A DNA stretch of 64,000 bases. It comes from Gilliamella apicola. GTDB taxonomy: Bacteria > Pseudomonadota > Gammaproteobacteria > Enterobacterales > Orbaceae. This document shows, piece by piece, positions 46,881-56,031 of this stretch. The notes below the pieces were generated by a model. The model worked only from the letters and a program-made list of their open reading frames with translations. It was not told the origin of the DNA and did not search any database. The DNA lies in NCBI RefSeq assembly GCF_000599985.1, contig NZ_CP007445.1:2294001-2358000 (forward strand), in the 5' to 3' direction. Each line of letters starts with the position of its first letter. Position 1 is the first letter of the stretch. The translations under genes and the position numbers were made by a program.

Positions 46881-47768
46881 TCACATTGAATCAGTGATAA
46901 ATTCAATAAACATTTTAAGTTTAGGTAGCTGCTGTTTATCAGATTTATAAAGTAGATGAACTTCTCTTGCTGGTGGTAAAAAATCTTGTAATATTGGAAA
47001 TAATTTATTCTGACGAATAAGCTCACTTAGCATTGATTGAGGTAACATAGTTATACCCAAACCTTCGACAGCAGCATTTGCTAAAGCTAAAGTATCATTA
47101 CTTTTTAAGGATCCAGATATGGGGATATTGATTACCTTTCCATTGATACTAAAAGGCCAAAGATAATCTTTTTTAGTAGGATTGACATATTGATAAATTA
47201 AACACTGATGTTTTTTTATATCATTAGGCGTCGCCGGTATACCATTTTTAGCAAGATAGGTTGGGGAAGCTGCAAAAATAAGTTTATAACAATTGAGTTT
47301 ACGAGCAATATAACTTGAATTAGATAATTCACCGATTCGAAAAACAATATCAAAATCATCTTTTACTAAATCGACATAGCGATCACTTAATTGAAGATCT
47401 ACATTGACTTTTGGATAGCATCTCATAAAACGACTAAGCACAGAAATTAAATTAAAATGTCCATAACTCACTGGTGCACTAATTCTAAGCCGACCTTTAG
47501 GTTCCTCAATAAATTGTTGCGCTAATGTTTTTGAGCTTTTCACTTCATCAAGGATGAATAAACACTTTTCATAATATTGTTTACCAAACTCAGTTAACTT
47601 TTGCGACCGTGTTGTACGATTCAGTAATTTTAAGCCTAAATAATCTTCTAAAAATACCACATATTTGGCGATCATTTGTGGTGAAGTATTTAGTGAAATG
47701 GCTGAAGCTGCAAATGAACCTGTTTTTACGGTCAATACAAAAGCTTCCATACTTCTTAAAAGATCCAC
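46881..47768 (-). CDS. LysR family transcriptional regulator
   Basis: A 295-residue LysR-type regulator. The N-terminal winged helix-turn-helix is at about 1-60 (SFAASAISLNTSPQMIAKYV; LGLKLLNRTTR), followed by the effector-binding domain. It is transcribed divergently from a Rossmann-fold oxidoreductase gene across 102 bases, the classical layout for a LysR protein controlling its neighbour. The effector is unknown. The sequence resembles the subgroup of DhcR/AaeR-like single-domain activators that often control quinone- or aldehyde-type oxidoreductases; this is family analogy only. Confidence 0.88.
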   Translation of the reverse strand: MDLLRSMEAFVLTVKTGSFAASAISLNTSPQMIAKYVVFLEDYLGLKLLNRTTRSQKLTEFGKQYYEKCLFILDEVKSSKTLAQQFIEEPKGRLRISAPVSYGHFNLISVLSRFMRCYPKVNVDLQLSDRYVDLVKDDFDIVFRIGELSNSSYIARKLNCYKLIFAASPTYLAKNGIPATPNDIKKHQCLIYQYVNPTKKDYLWPFSINGKVINIPISGSLKSNDTLALANAAVEGLGITMLPQSMLSELIRQNKLFPILQDFLPPAREVHLLYKSDKQQLPKLKMFIEFITDSM

Positions 47769-47870
47769 ATTACCAACCTCTAGTTGTTAATAAAACAATT
47801 TTGATATCATTTATTCTCTTTTATTTTAAGAGAATAATATAACAAATTCATTTATGACTTAGGAATTAAT

Positions 47871-48536
47871 ATGTTAAAAAAAATTGGAATAATTGGAGCT
47901 GGCTTTGTTGGTCAGGCTTGGGCTAAGTTATTTCTACAAAATGGATATCAAGTCATGTTATGTAACTCACGAGATAAAAACACATTATTTAGTGTAGCAA
48001 GCAGTTTGGGTTGTGAAATTGGTAGTCAGGAAGAAACAATAGATTTCAGTGATATTATTCTCGTTGCAATTCCTTTTATCAATTATCAACAGTTACCAGC
48101 GAATATTCTTGGCAATAAGATCGTTCTTGATGCAATGAATTATTATCCTGAACGTGATGGACACATAGAACTTTTAGATACTTATCAAACGACCACAAGT
48201 GAATTAGTCGCCCAACATCTTTGTAAATCTAAAATAGTTAAAGTATTTAATGCTATTCTTGCAAGAGATATTTTGAAAGATGCAAAACCAAATGATAAAA
48301 CAAATCGAAGAGCACTCCCTATCGCAGGTAATGATGATTTAGCAAAACAAACTGTATATGAGTTAATTGATCGAATCGGATTTGACTATTTCGACGTAGG
48401 TAAATTATCCGAAAGTTGGCGTTTTGAGCGTGCTAAACCAGCTTATTGTGTGCCACTCAATCTTGATCAATTAAAGCATGCATTATCTAAAGCTGATAGA
48501 CAACTCGAATTACAACACAACTCGTGGAAATCTTAA
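47871..48536 (+). CDS. NAD(P)-binding Rossmann-fold oxidoreductase (F420-reductase-like fold)
   Basis: A 221-residue protein with an N-terminal dinucleotide-binding motif IGIIGAGFVGQAWAK (about 5-19). The layout resembles the NADP oxidoreductase/coenzyme F420-dependent reductase fold family, for which bacterial members act on various substrates. DAMNYYPERDGH near residue 90 and VKVFNAILARDIL near 120 fit that family. The substrate is unknown. It is divergent from the LysR regulator and upstream of an SDR gene. Confidence 0.8.
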   Translation: MLKKIGIIGAGFVGQAWAKLFLQNGYQVMLCNSRDKNTLFSVASSLGCEIGSQEETIDFSDIILVAIPFINYQQLPANILGNKIVLDAMNYYPERDGHIELLDTYQTTTSELVAQHLCKSKIVKVFNAILARDILKDAKPNDKTNRRALPIAGNDDLAKQTVYELIDRIGFDYFDVGKLSESWRFERAKPAYCVPLNLDQLKHALSKADRQLELQHNSWKS

Positions 48537-48651
48537 GCTAAAATAGAAAATACTATCATCTTAACACTTCTATAATTACAGATGATATTAAGAAGTTAAT
48601 TTAATCATTAAGCAAAATTTTAATAACAACTTTAAAAATGGATAAGAAAAA

Positions 48652-49440
48652 ATGGTCAAAAAAGATTTGAGATATACAGTCATTACTGGCGCAAGTTCAG
48701 GAATAGGTTATGCAACAGCCATCGCCTTTGCAAAACGAAATAAACCACTAATTGTTATTGCTAGACGGCAAGAACAGCTAACTTTACTTAAACAAAAAAT
48801 TGCAGATATTAATCCTGAATTAGATGTCATTATAAAAAAATGTGACTTATCTATATCTAGCAATGTGCATTCACTTTTTACAGAATTAGAACCATATTTT
48901 ATTGAAACATGGATCAATAATGCTGGTTTTGGTCATTATGGCAGTGTAGGCGAGCAAGATTTAAACAAAATAGAGTCAATGTTGCATTTGAATATTGAGG
49001 CATTAACGATTCTATCAACTCTCTATGTGCGTAAATATCATAATCAATCAGATACACAACTTATCAATATTTCATCAAGAGGAGGATACACTATTGTTCC
49101 AAATGCGGTCACCTATTGTGCAACTAAGTTTTACGTGAATGCTTTTACCGAAGGATTAGCACAAGAATTGATACAAGCTAATGCGCAGTTACGTGCAAAA
49201 GTTCTAGCTCCCGCAGCAACGCAAACCGAATTTGGAAAAAAAGCTAATGATATTGATGAATATGATTATGATAAACGTTTTGCAAAATATCATTCCGCCG
49301 ATGACATGGCGCAATTTTTGTTAGCACTGTATGATAGCGATAAAATTATTGGGGAAATTGACACGAAAGATTTTTCATTTTCGTTAAAAGATAGCATATT
49401 ACCTTATTCTGGAAATCCTTCACAAAATCAGAAGAGTTAA
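48652..49440 (+). CDS. Short-chain dehydrogenase/reductase
   Basis: A 262-residue classical SDR. Visible are the NAD(P)-binding TGASSGIGYATA motif (about 13-24), the NNAG motif (INNAGFGHYG, about 89), the catalytic serine in NISSRGGY, and the catalytic Tyr-x3-Lys in YCATK (about 157-161). Basic residues after the second strand (ARRQEQ) suggest NADP preference. The substrate is not evident. Same strand as the preceding oxidoreductase, 115 bases apart. Confidence 0.88.
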   Translation: MVKKDLRYTVITGASSGIGYATAIAFAKRNKPLIVIARRQEQLTLLKQKIADINPELDVIIKKCDLSISSNVHSLFTELEPYFIETWINNAGFGHYGSVGEQDLNKIESMLHLNIEALTILSTLYVRKYHNQSDTQLINISSRGGYTIVPNAVTYCATKFYVNAFTEGLAQELIQANAQLRAKVLAPAATQTEFGKKANDIDEYDYDKRFAKYHSADDMAQFLLALYDSDKIIGEIDTKDFSFSLKDSILPYSGNPSQNQKS

Positions 49441-49544
49441 GAAAAAATTAATTTATTTTACTCATTAATAACAAGATCGGATGTACAGTTTATAAATCTA
49501 AAGATAAACAACATTTTTATCCAACATTACTAACCGACGACACT

Positions 49545-49572
49545 TAGGGTATAACAACATTGTTATACCCTA
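49545..49572. repeat. Perfect inverted repeat
   Basis: TAGGGTATAACAA (49545-49557) and TTGTTATACCCTA (49560-49572) are perfect 13-base arms with a two-base centre. No T-run follows. It lies 105 bases after the SDR gene and could be a terminator, a transcript-stabilising hairpin or an operator. Confidence 0.75.
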
Positions 49573-49680
49573 GCCTCTCATTTATAACATCATACTAAAT
49601 TTAAAATAATGGCAATTGGATTTATTGCTAAGTTTTTCAGTTATTAGCTATCGCCAATAATAACAGCTTAAATTCAATAA

Positions 49681-49720
49681 ATTTTATACTGAAACGTATA
49701 CTTAATCTGAAACTTTTTAA
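49681..49720 (+). repeat. Copy of the 3' end of the MFS gene at 14427-15605
   Basis: These 40 bases match 15581-15620 at 37 positions. The source spans the last 25 bases of the MFS coding sequence (stop included) and 15 bases after it. Sequence upstream of the match is not obviously related. Confidence 0.75.
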
Positions 49721-50012
49721 CATAAAAGAGCAATGATATGTTCATAAATTAAGATTCACGACAACCTAATTGCTGATATGTGAACATACAATTGAATTAG
49801 ACTTATCAACTCTATTTTAGCTATTCTATGTTCCACTTTTTTAACTGCGCCTTCTAATCAATAACTGTCATCAATTAATTCTTAAATAAGAATGATTTTT
49901 TAATATTTGCTAAATCAGGTAAGTTTCTAAAAATTTATTGCTCTTTGTTGAACATACAACGCCAAGTAATATTGGATTACGTTAACTGGTATGAAATAAT
50001 GTATCGTAATTT

Positions 50013-50125
50013 AAACATAAACTTTATTTATGGAAGATTATTGAACCCAATGAAACAGTAATGGTATTTGCAAAAGATGCCGAATGAGATTTTATTTGAG
50101 AGGGTCGACAAAAACAAAATGGTTA
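50013..50125 (+). pseudogene. Possible decayed coding remnant
   Basis: One frame reads KIIEPNETVMVFAKDAE, then a stop, DFI, another stop, then EGRQKQNGYIKVS. The composition looks more protein-like than the surrounding DNA, but the frame is broken twice and I recognise no family. It may be a relic of a lost gene. Confidence 0.25.
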
Positions 50126-50226
50126 CATAAAAGTTAGTTAAATAAACATTTATAATCGAAAAAGAGACTTAAATAAATATTACTTTAATTAATAAATTTT
50201 TCTACTAAAACGTATGTGTAACCTCA

Positions 50227-50262
50227 AACATCTTAACAAGCATATGAACTTGTTAAGATGTT
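50227..50262. terminator. Hairpin downstream of metG
   Basis: AACATCTTAACAAG (50227-50240) and CTTGTTAAGATGTT (50249-50262) are perfect 14-base arms with an 8-base loop, 22 bases beyond the metG stop. ATTTTAAAA on the right gives a weak tail on the plus strand; metG is on the minus strand, so its use as metG terminator is uncertain. Confidence 0.6.
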
Positions 50263-50284
50263 ATTTTAAAAATGCTGATATGAA

Positions 50285-52312
50285 TTATGAAATTCGCATT
50301 CCTGGTTTTGCTCCGCTATCCGGTGATAAAAGGTAAACACCCTCACCATCGTCTTTACCGCTTGCACAAAGTACCATACCTTCTGAAACGCCAAAACGCA
50401 TTTTACGAGGAGCTAAATTAGCAATCATAATTGTTAAACGACCAATTAAAACTTGAGGATCAGGATAAAATTGTTTTATGCCCGAAAATACATTACGCGT
50501 TTCATCACCAATATCGAGGGTCAATTGCAATAATTTATCAGAACCTTCCACAAAAGTAGCATTCTTTATTAATGCAACGCGCATATCAACTTTAGCAAAA
50601 TCATCAAAAGTAATAGTATCAGCAATTGGCTCAGCTACTTTTTCTTTAGCAGGTGCTGTCGATGTCGTTAATTCTTTAGTTTCTTCAATCATTGCAGTAA
50701 TTTTATCCATATCAATTCGGTTAAATAAGGCTTTAAAGCGATTAATAGTGTGTCCAGTTAAGGCGTTATCAATACCTCGCCATTCCAATTGGCTATTTAA
50801 AAACTCTTCAGTACGCTGTGCTAACGATGGTACAACAGGTTTTAAGTAAGTCATTAGAATACGGAATAGGAAAATACCCATTGAACAAATATCTTGTAAA
50901 GCTTGATCTTGTCCTTCTTGTTTAGCCACAACCCACGGTGCTTTTTCGTCAATATAACGATTTGCTTCATCTGCTAATGCCATAATTTCACGAATAGCCT
51001 TACTTGATTCACGTTGTTCATAGTAATCGGCGATCACTTTAGCCTTTTCAACAAATTGTGCATAAAGCTCTGGCTCTGCAACTTTATCAGATAATTTGCC
51101 ATCAAAACGTTTGCTAATAAATCCAGCCGAACGCGATGCGATGTTCACGACTTTATTCACTAAATCACTATTAACACGTTGTACAAAATCTTCTAAATTT
51201 AAATCAATATCATCAATATGTGGTGATAGTTTTGCCGCATAATAGTAACGCAAACAATCTGGATCTAAATGTTTTAAGTAAGTGCTGGCTTGAATAAAAG
51301 TACCGCGTGATTTAGACATCTTCGCGCCATCAACCGTAACATAGCCATGTACAAAAATATTGGACGGTTTACGGTGTTCACTACCGTCAAGCATCGCTGG
51401 CCAAAATAGGCTGTGGAAATAGACAATATCTTTACCAATAAAGTGATAAAGTTCAGTACTTGAATCTTTTTTCCAAAATTCATCAAAGATTGCTTTGTTA
51501 TTTTTATTACAATAATTAAGGAAAGAGCCCATATAACCGATTGGCGCATCTAACCAAACATAAAAATATTTTCCCGGTGCATCAGGAATTTCAAAACCAA
51601 AATAAGGAGCGTCACGACTGATATCCCATGGTTGTAAACCTGCTTCAAACCACTCTTGCATTTTATTTGCAACTTGCTCTTGCAATGTACCAGAACGGAT
51701 CCAAGCTTGTAACATATTTGAAAAAGCAGGCAGATCAAAAAAGAAATGTTCCGATTCTTTCAAAATTGGCGTTGCACCTGAAACAACTGATTTTGGATCA
51801 ATCAAATCAGTAGGATTATAAGTAGCACTACATACTTCACAGTTGTCACCATATTGGTCTGGTGCCTTACAACGAGGACATGTCCCTTTAACAAAACGGT
51901 CCGGTAAAAACATCTGTTTTTCTGGATCGAACAATTGAGAAATAACTTTAGTTTTAATATAGCCGTTAGCTTTTAAGCGTTTATAGATTTGTTCTGATAT
52001 TTGACGATTTTCAGGGCTATGGGTTGAATGGTAATTATCATAACTAATGTTAAAACCAGCAAAATCGCGTTGGTGTTCAGTTTTAACTTCTTCAATCATC
52101 TGCTCTGGTGTAATACCTAATTGCTGAGCTTTAAGCATAATTGGCGTACCGTGTGCATCATCGGCACAGATAAAATAGATTTCGTTACCGCGCATACGTT
52201 GAAAACGTACCCAAACATCTGCTTGAATATGTTCAAGCATATGACCTAAATGAATTGAACCGTTTGCATAAGGAAGTGCACAAGTCACCAATATTTTGCG
52301 TTGCGTTGTCAT
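50285..52312 (-). CDS. metG: Methionyl-tRNA synthetase
   Basis: Charges tRNA-Met and initiator tRNA. The 675 residues match E. coli MetG (677). In order: catalytic Rossmann fold with [11 protein letters not shown] (HIGH-type, about 14-24), zinc-binding knuckles [17 protein letters not shown] (about 145-161), the KMSKS loop ([11 protein letters not shown], about 330), the anticodon-binding helical domain, and a C-terminal tRNA-binding EMAP-II-like domain ([12 protein letters not shown] onward, about 575-675) that dimerises the enzyme. Divergent from mrp, as in E. coli. Confidence 0.98.
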   Translation of the reverse strand: MTTQRKILVTCALPYANGSIHLGHMLEHIQADVWVRFQRMRGNEIYFICADDAHGTPIMLKAQQLGITPEQMIEEVKTEHQRDFAGFNISYDNYHSTHSPENRQISEQIYKRLKANGYIKTKVISQLFDPEKQMFLPDRFVKGTCPRCKAPDQYGDNCEVCSATYNPTDLIDPKSVVSGATPILKESEHFFFDLPAFSNMLQAWIRSGTLQEQVANKMQEWFEAGLQPWDISRDAPYFGFEIPDAPGKYFYVWLDAPIGYMGSFLNYCNKNNKAIFDEFWKKDSSTELYHFIGKDIVYFHSLFWPAMLDGSEHRKPSNIFVHGYVTVDGAKMSKSRGTFIQASTYLKHLDPDCLRYYYAAKLSPHIDDIDLNLEDFVQRVNSDLVNKVVNIASRSAGFISKRFDGKLSDKVAEPELYAQFVEKAKVIADYYEQRESSKAIREIMALADEANRYIDEKAPWVVAKQEGQDQALQDICSMGIFLFRILMTYLKPVVPSLAQRTEEFLNSQLEWRGIDNALTGHTINRFKALFNRIDMDKITAMIEETKELTTSTAPAKEKVAEPIADTITFDDFAKVDMRVALIKNATFVEGSDKLLQLTLDIGDETRNVFSGIKQFYPDPQVLIGRLTIMIANLAPRKMRFGVSEGMVLCASGKDDGEGVYLLSPDSGAKPGMRIS

Positions 52313-52537
52313 GTTAATTAATTACCTTCTATTACATAATGACAGAAATAGTACATCAAACGTGTGATTATCGCTAGATTTATGCCATAATTTGATAAAA
52401 TTTCTTTATATGCTCAACAAAATTGTAAAATGTAAAAGCCAAAATGTTAGATTAAGAAAGCGTATAACAATATATTTTATAAATATATGACAAGAGTTGA
52501 AATAATCTAAAACCAAAACAATATGAGTATAAAGTAG

Positions 52538-53629
52538 ATGCACAAAATTAGGGCTAAAATAATGGAAGTAAAAAAAATTCTAGAAAATTTTTCTCATCCT
52601 ACCTTACAAAAAAATTTGATTGAACTTGGTGCTGTAAAAACTTGTGAAATAGTCGATCAACATTTAATCATAAAATTAGTTATGCCATTTGCTTGGCAAA
52701 TTGCTTTCGAAGAACTTAAATCAGAGCTTACGCCACAGTTACTCAAACTTACCAATGTTAAAGAAGTTAAATGGCATATTGAATACAATATCGCTACACT
52801 TAAGCGTGCCAACAACCAACATGCTATAAACAATATAAAAAATATTATTGCCATTAGTTCTGGTAAAGGTGGTGTTGGTAAATCGTCAACTGCCGTTAAT
52901 ATAGCACTTGCACTACAAAAACAAGGCGCCAGTGTAGGGATTTTAGATGCAGATATTTATGGTCCATCCATTCCTACCATGTTAGGTACAGAAAAACAGC
53001 AACCATTAACACCTGATAATAAACATATGACACCTATAATGGCATATGGACTCGCCAGTAATTCAATTGGCTATTTAGTGGATTCTGATGGTGCAATGGT
53101 ATGGCGTGGTCCAATGGCCAGTAAAGCTTTATTACAAATCTTACAAGACACATTTTGGCCTGAACTTGATTATTTGGTTATTGATATGCCACCAGGAACG
53201 GGCGATATCCAGTTAACTCTTGCGCAAAGTATTCCCGTTACAGCTGCAGTTATTGTCACCACTCCGCAAGATATCGCACTCATTGATGCCAAAAAAGGGA
53301 TTACCATGTTTACTAAAGTTAATATTCCTACTTTGGGTATTATTGAAAATATGAGTTACCATATTTGTGAAAACTGTGGTCATCATGAAGCAATTTTCGG
53401 CGAAGGCGGTGCAAAGCGTCTATCTGAACAATATCATACAACATTACTCGGACAGATCCCATTACACAAAATTTTGCGCCAAGATCTGGATACAGGTAAA
53501 CCGACGGTTATCAATCATCCAGAAAGTGAATTTACCCAAATTTATTGTCAAATTGCAGGCCGCATTGCCAGCGAACTTTATTGGCAAGGTCAAGCGATCT
53601 TACCAGATATATCCTTTAAAGCACTTTAA
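52538..53629 (+). CDS. apbC: Iron-sulfur cluster carrier protein Mrp/ApbC
   Basis: P-loop ATPase that carries Fe-S clusters to target proteins. Of 363 residues (E. coli Mrp 369), a MIP18/DUF59-like N-terminal domain (about 8-90) precedes the ATPase domain with the deviant Walker A SSGKGGVGKSS (about 106-116), DADIYGPS, MPPGTGD, and the cluster-binding CENC pair (about 283-286). The ATG at 52538 is used; 52562 is possible. Back-to-back with metG, the E. coli arrangement. Confidence 0.96.
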   Translation: MHKIRAKIMEVKKILENFSHPTLQKNLIELGAVKTCEIVDQHLIIKLVMPFAWQIAFEELKSELTPQLLKLTNVKEVKWHIEYNIATLKRANNQHAINNIKNIIAISSGKGGVGKSSTAVNIALALQKQGASVGILDADIYGPSIPTMLGTEKQQPLTPDNKHMTPIMAYGLASNSIGYLVDSDGAMVWRGPMASKALLQILQDTFWPELDYLVIDMPPGTGDIQLTLAQSIPVTAAVIVTTPQDIALIDAKKGITMFTKVNIPTLGIIENMSYHICENCGHHEAIFGEGGAKRLSEQYHTTLLGQIPLHKILRQDLDTGKPTVINHPESEFTQIYCQIAGRIASELYWQGQAILPDISFKAL

Positions 53630-53640
53630 TACGCAAAAAT

Positions 53641-53671
53641 ATATTGGCTTTTAACGACTAAAAGCCAATAT
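53641..53671. terminator. Hairpin after apbC
   Basis: ATATTGGCTTTTA / TAAAAGCCAATAT, perfect 13-base arms with a 5-base loop, between convergent apbC and the phosphatase gene. No T-run immediately follows. Confidence 0.6.
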
Positions 53672-53723
53672 CAAGATAGATTTTAAAAAATAGTAATCGA
53701 ATAAAGCCTTTCAGATTTGATAT

Positions 53724-54467
53724 TTACTTTTTCAATTGACTAAATTCCGCTTTAGCTTTAACTAACTGTTTATTAAACTCTTCATTGGTATGTAGATGTG
53801 CAACTACAGCTGCAGCCATCACTTTGGCAGCATCAACATCACTTTGCCAATGATAACCACAAATTACTCGACTTTCCCCAATTTCATAACCACGTTTCAA
53901 AATCTCATTTTGGCGTTGTGGATTTATCTCGGCAAGCACTAACGAAATAGCAAATCCTAAAGTAGTATGCCCTGATGGATAAGAACCATTGGTTGATAAT
54001 GTTTTCTCATCTTCAGGTCGACAAGTTGGTTCTTTAAAAAATGAAAATGGTCGAACCCGGTTATAATGAACTTTTGCAGATCGTGTGGCAAGATCACCAG
54101 CATCTTCTTTCATTGTGGTAATAAGCTTGTAAATCTCTGGTGTTTTAGTGCTCGAAATCTCATAACCAAAAGATGGGGAAAATTGTTTTGTAACATTATC
54201 TTTTGTCGCATCCGCATCTAAATATGCCTGATGTCCTCGTTCCGTATTACGCATGGATTTCCCCCAATCATATTGAGCTTTATCTCTAAGAAATTCAATA
54301 CTATTGTAGGCGGGTGGTTGCGGCAAAAGTAATAAACTATCTGGAGCTTGGTCTTCTCGAAGATAATAATCTTGCGGATCAGTTGTTACATCCTTTGCTT
54401 CAATGGCAAACACATTCGTACATAATAAAGAACAGATGATAATACTTTTTACAAATACTTTTTGCAT
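53724..54467 (-). CDS. phoN: Class A non-specific acid phosphatase (PhoN/PhoC type)
   Basis: Periplasmic acid phosphatase with broad phosphomonoester range, of the PAP2 superfamily. From the ATG at 54467 (AAGGAGA ribosome site) the 247-residue precursor has a signal peptide (about 1-21, TNVFA). The three PAP2 motifs are complete: K-x6-RP in KVHYNRVRP, PSGH in GSYPSGHTT and SR-x5-H-x3-D in SRVICGYHWQSD. The N-terminal block DYYLREDQAPDSLLLLPQPP is typical of class A enzymes. The frame is open upstream to 54524 but without a signal-like start. Confidence 0.93.
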   Translation of the reverse strand: MQKVFVKSIIICSLLCTNVFAIEAKDVTTDPQDYYLREDQAPDSLLLLPQPPAYNSIEFLRDKAQYDWGKSMRNTERGHQAYLDADATKDNVTKQFSPSFGYEISSTKTPEIYKLITTMKEDAGDLATRSAKVHYNRVRPFSFFKEPTCRPEDEKTLSTNGSYPSGHTTLGFAISLVLAEINPQRQNEILKRGYEIGESRVICGYHWQSDVDAAKVMAAAVVAHLHTNEEFNKQLVKAKAEFSQLKK

Positions 54468-54791
54468 ACTTATCTCCTTAATAAAAAATAAAATTTGAAA
54501 TTTAGTCAGCTGCTTTAATAACATAAATTTCCTTATTCATTTTTTTAAAGTGATAAAAAGCAATTACATTAGGTTGTTTAATCGTTGCTTAATAATACTG
54601 ACTTATTTATAAATTGATTAATCATAAATGAATTTTATATTAATAAATCACGATCTTTTATTGTGTGATAAGTATCACATTTCAATATTAAACAGCCTAT
54701 ACGACTAAATCTAAAAAGATTTTATAAAAAGTATTGTTTCGGATTAAAAGATTGAAAAACTAACCGACCACCAGCTGATTCTAACCTTCTA

Positions 54792-55145
54792 TTACACAAA
54801 GATTTTATCTCGAAACATAAAAAACACAGCACCAAGCAGACATAACCCCACCCAAATAAAATTAGTTTTAAAAGGTTCTTTTAAGATAAAGATTGAAAAT
54901 GGGATAAAGACAGATAAACTAATCACTTCTTGAATAATTTTTAACTGACCAGCCGTTGCGACTTGAAAACCGATACGATTGGCTGGAACTTGCAATAAAT
55001 ATTCAAAAAGTGCAATTCCCCAGCTAACAAATACCGCAATAATCAAAGTTTGATTATGCAAAAAGCGTAAATGCCCATACTAAGCAAAGGTCATAAAAAT
55101 ATTACTTAAAATGAGTAAACAGACAGTGATAAAAAGAGGGTTCAT
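54792..55145 (-). pseudogene. DUF486 (DMT superfamily) gene broken by an in-frame TAG
   Basis: A 117-codon frame from the ATG at 55145 encodes a four-helix DUF486 membrane protein, MNPLFITVCLLILSNIFMTF at the N-terminus and GQLKIIQEVISLSVFIPFSI later on. Codon 22 is TAG (55080-55082) where the family has tryptophan in the FAWYGHL motif, so a single TGG to TAG change stops the gene after the first helix. Everything after the stop is intact (VSWGIALFEYLLQVPANRIG; LCLLGAVFFMFRD). Either a recent pseudogene, read-through, or a sequencing error. The fragment downstream could start at an internal TTG near 55061. Confidence 0.85.
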
Positions 55146-55377
55146 AATAATCATTAGTGTATTAAAATAAGGGAATATCATTATATACCTTTGCATAAAT
55201 AACTCGCAAAAAGGCAAGGTTATTTTTTTACTTATTACATCATCACCAACAAATTTAACAATACGATCAATTGCAGATTTTAAGCAAAGTAAATTGTTGT
55301 TGCTTATTGATTCTAGCTTTATAGTAAATGAAAATTAAAAACTGCATTCACTTCAACTCGACACAAAGGAAACCATT

Positions 55378-55890
55378 ATGCAAAAAAGAGTAAATCAAGT
55401 TACTATGAAAGGTCATCCTATTACGTTACTCGGACCTGAAATCAAAGTTGGTGATAAGGCACCCGATTTTGTTGTCGAAAATAGCGAAATGCAACCAGTA
55501 AAAATATCGGATTTTAAAGGTAAAGTCAGAATTATTAACTCAGTACCCTCCATTGATACTTCGGTATGTAGTGCTCAAGTGCATCGCTTTAATGTCGAAG
55601 CAACAAAATTAAAAGATACCATTATATTTTCAGTCAGTGTCGATTTACCTTTTGCTTTAAATCGCTATTGTGCTGCTGAGGGAATTGATGAGGTTAAAGT
55701 CACATCAGATCACAAAACTCTCGATTTTGGATTAAAATATGGAGTTGTAATTGAAGAAATGCGTTTATTGGCACGTGCAGTATTTGTCGTTGATAAAAAT
55801 GATAAAATTGCCTATGTGGAATATGTTAAAGAGATCTCAAATGAACCTGATTACGATAAAATATTAAAGGTAGTCAAAACGCTATTATAA
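55378..55890 (+). CDS. tpx: Thiol peroxidase
   Basis: Atypical 2-Cys peroxiredoxin that reduces hydroperoxides with thioredoxin, in the periplasm or cytoplasm. The 170 residues contain the peroxidatic Cys64 in PSIDTSVCSAQVHRF and the resolving Cys98 in NRYCAAEG, the spacing typical of Tpx. E. coli Tpx has 168. The ATG follows AAAGGAAACCATT. The first half is somewhat diverged from E. coli, but the active-site motif is intact. Confidence 0.95.
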   Translation: MQKRVNQVTMKGHPITLLGPEIKVGDKAPDFVVENSEMQPVKISDFKGKVRIINSVPSIDTSVCSAQVHRFNVEATKLKDTIIFSVSVDLPFALNRYCAAEGIDEVKVTSDHKTLDFGLKYGVVIEEMRLLARAVFVVDKNDKIAYVEYVKEISNEPDYDKILKVVKTLL

Positions 55891-56031
55891 AAATAAATAC
55901 AATGATGATATTCATGCCACCTTACTGCAACAGGTGGTCTTTGTTAAGAATTATCATTCCGATATATGTAACTATGGTCAATATTCAGTTATAATTACCA
56001 ACAATCAATTTATCCCGTCTTTAATTACATC

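Larger units (their letters stand above)
49441..50284. other. Gene-free, eroded region before metG
   Basis: This 844-base stretch holds no intact gene. It contains two perfect inverted repeats (49545-49572 and 50227-50262), two copies of a 40-base motif found at the 3' end of the MFS gene at 14427 (49681-49720 and, more diverged, 50196-50234), and a broken coding-like frame near 50010-50150. The pattern suggests remains of deleted genes. Confidence 0.6.
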
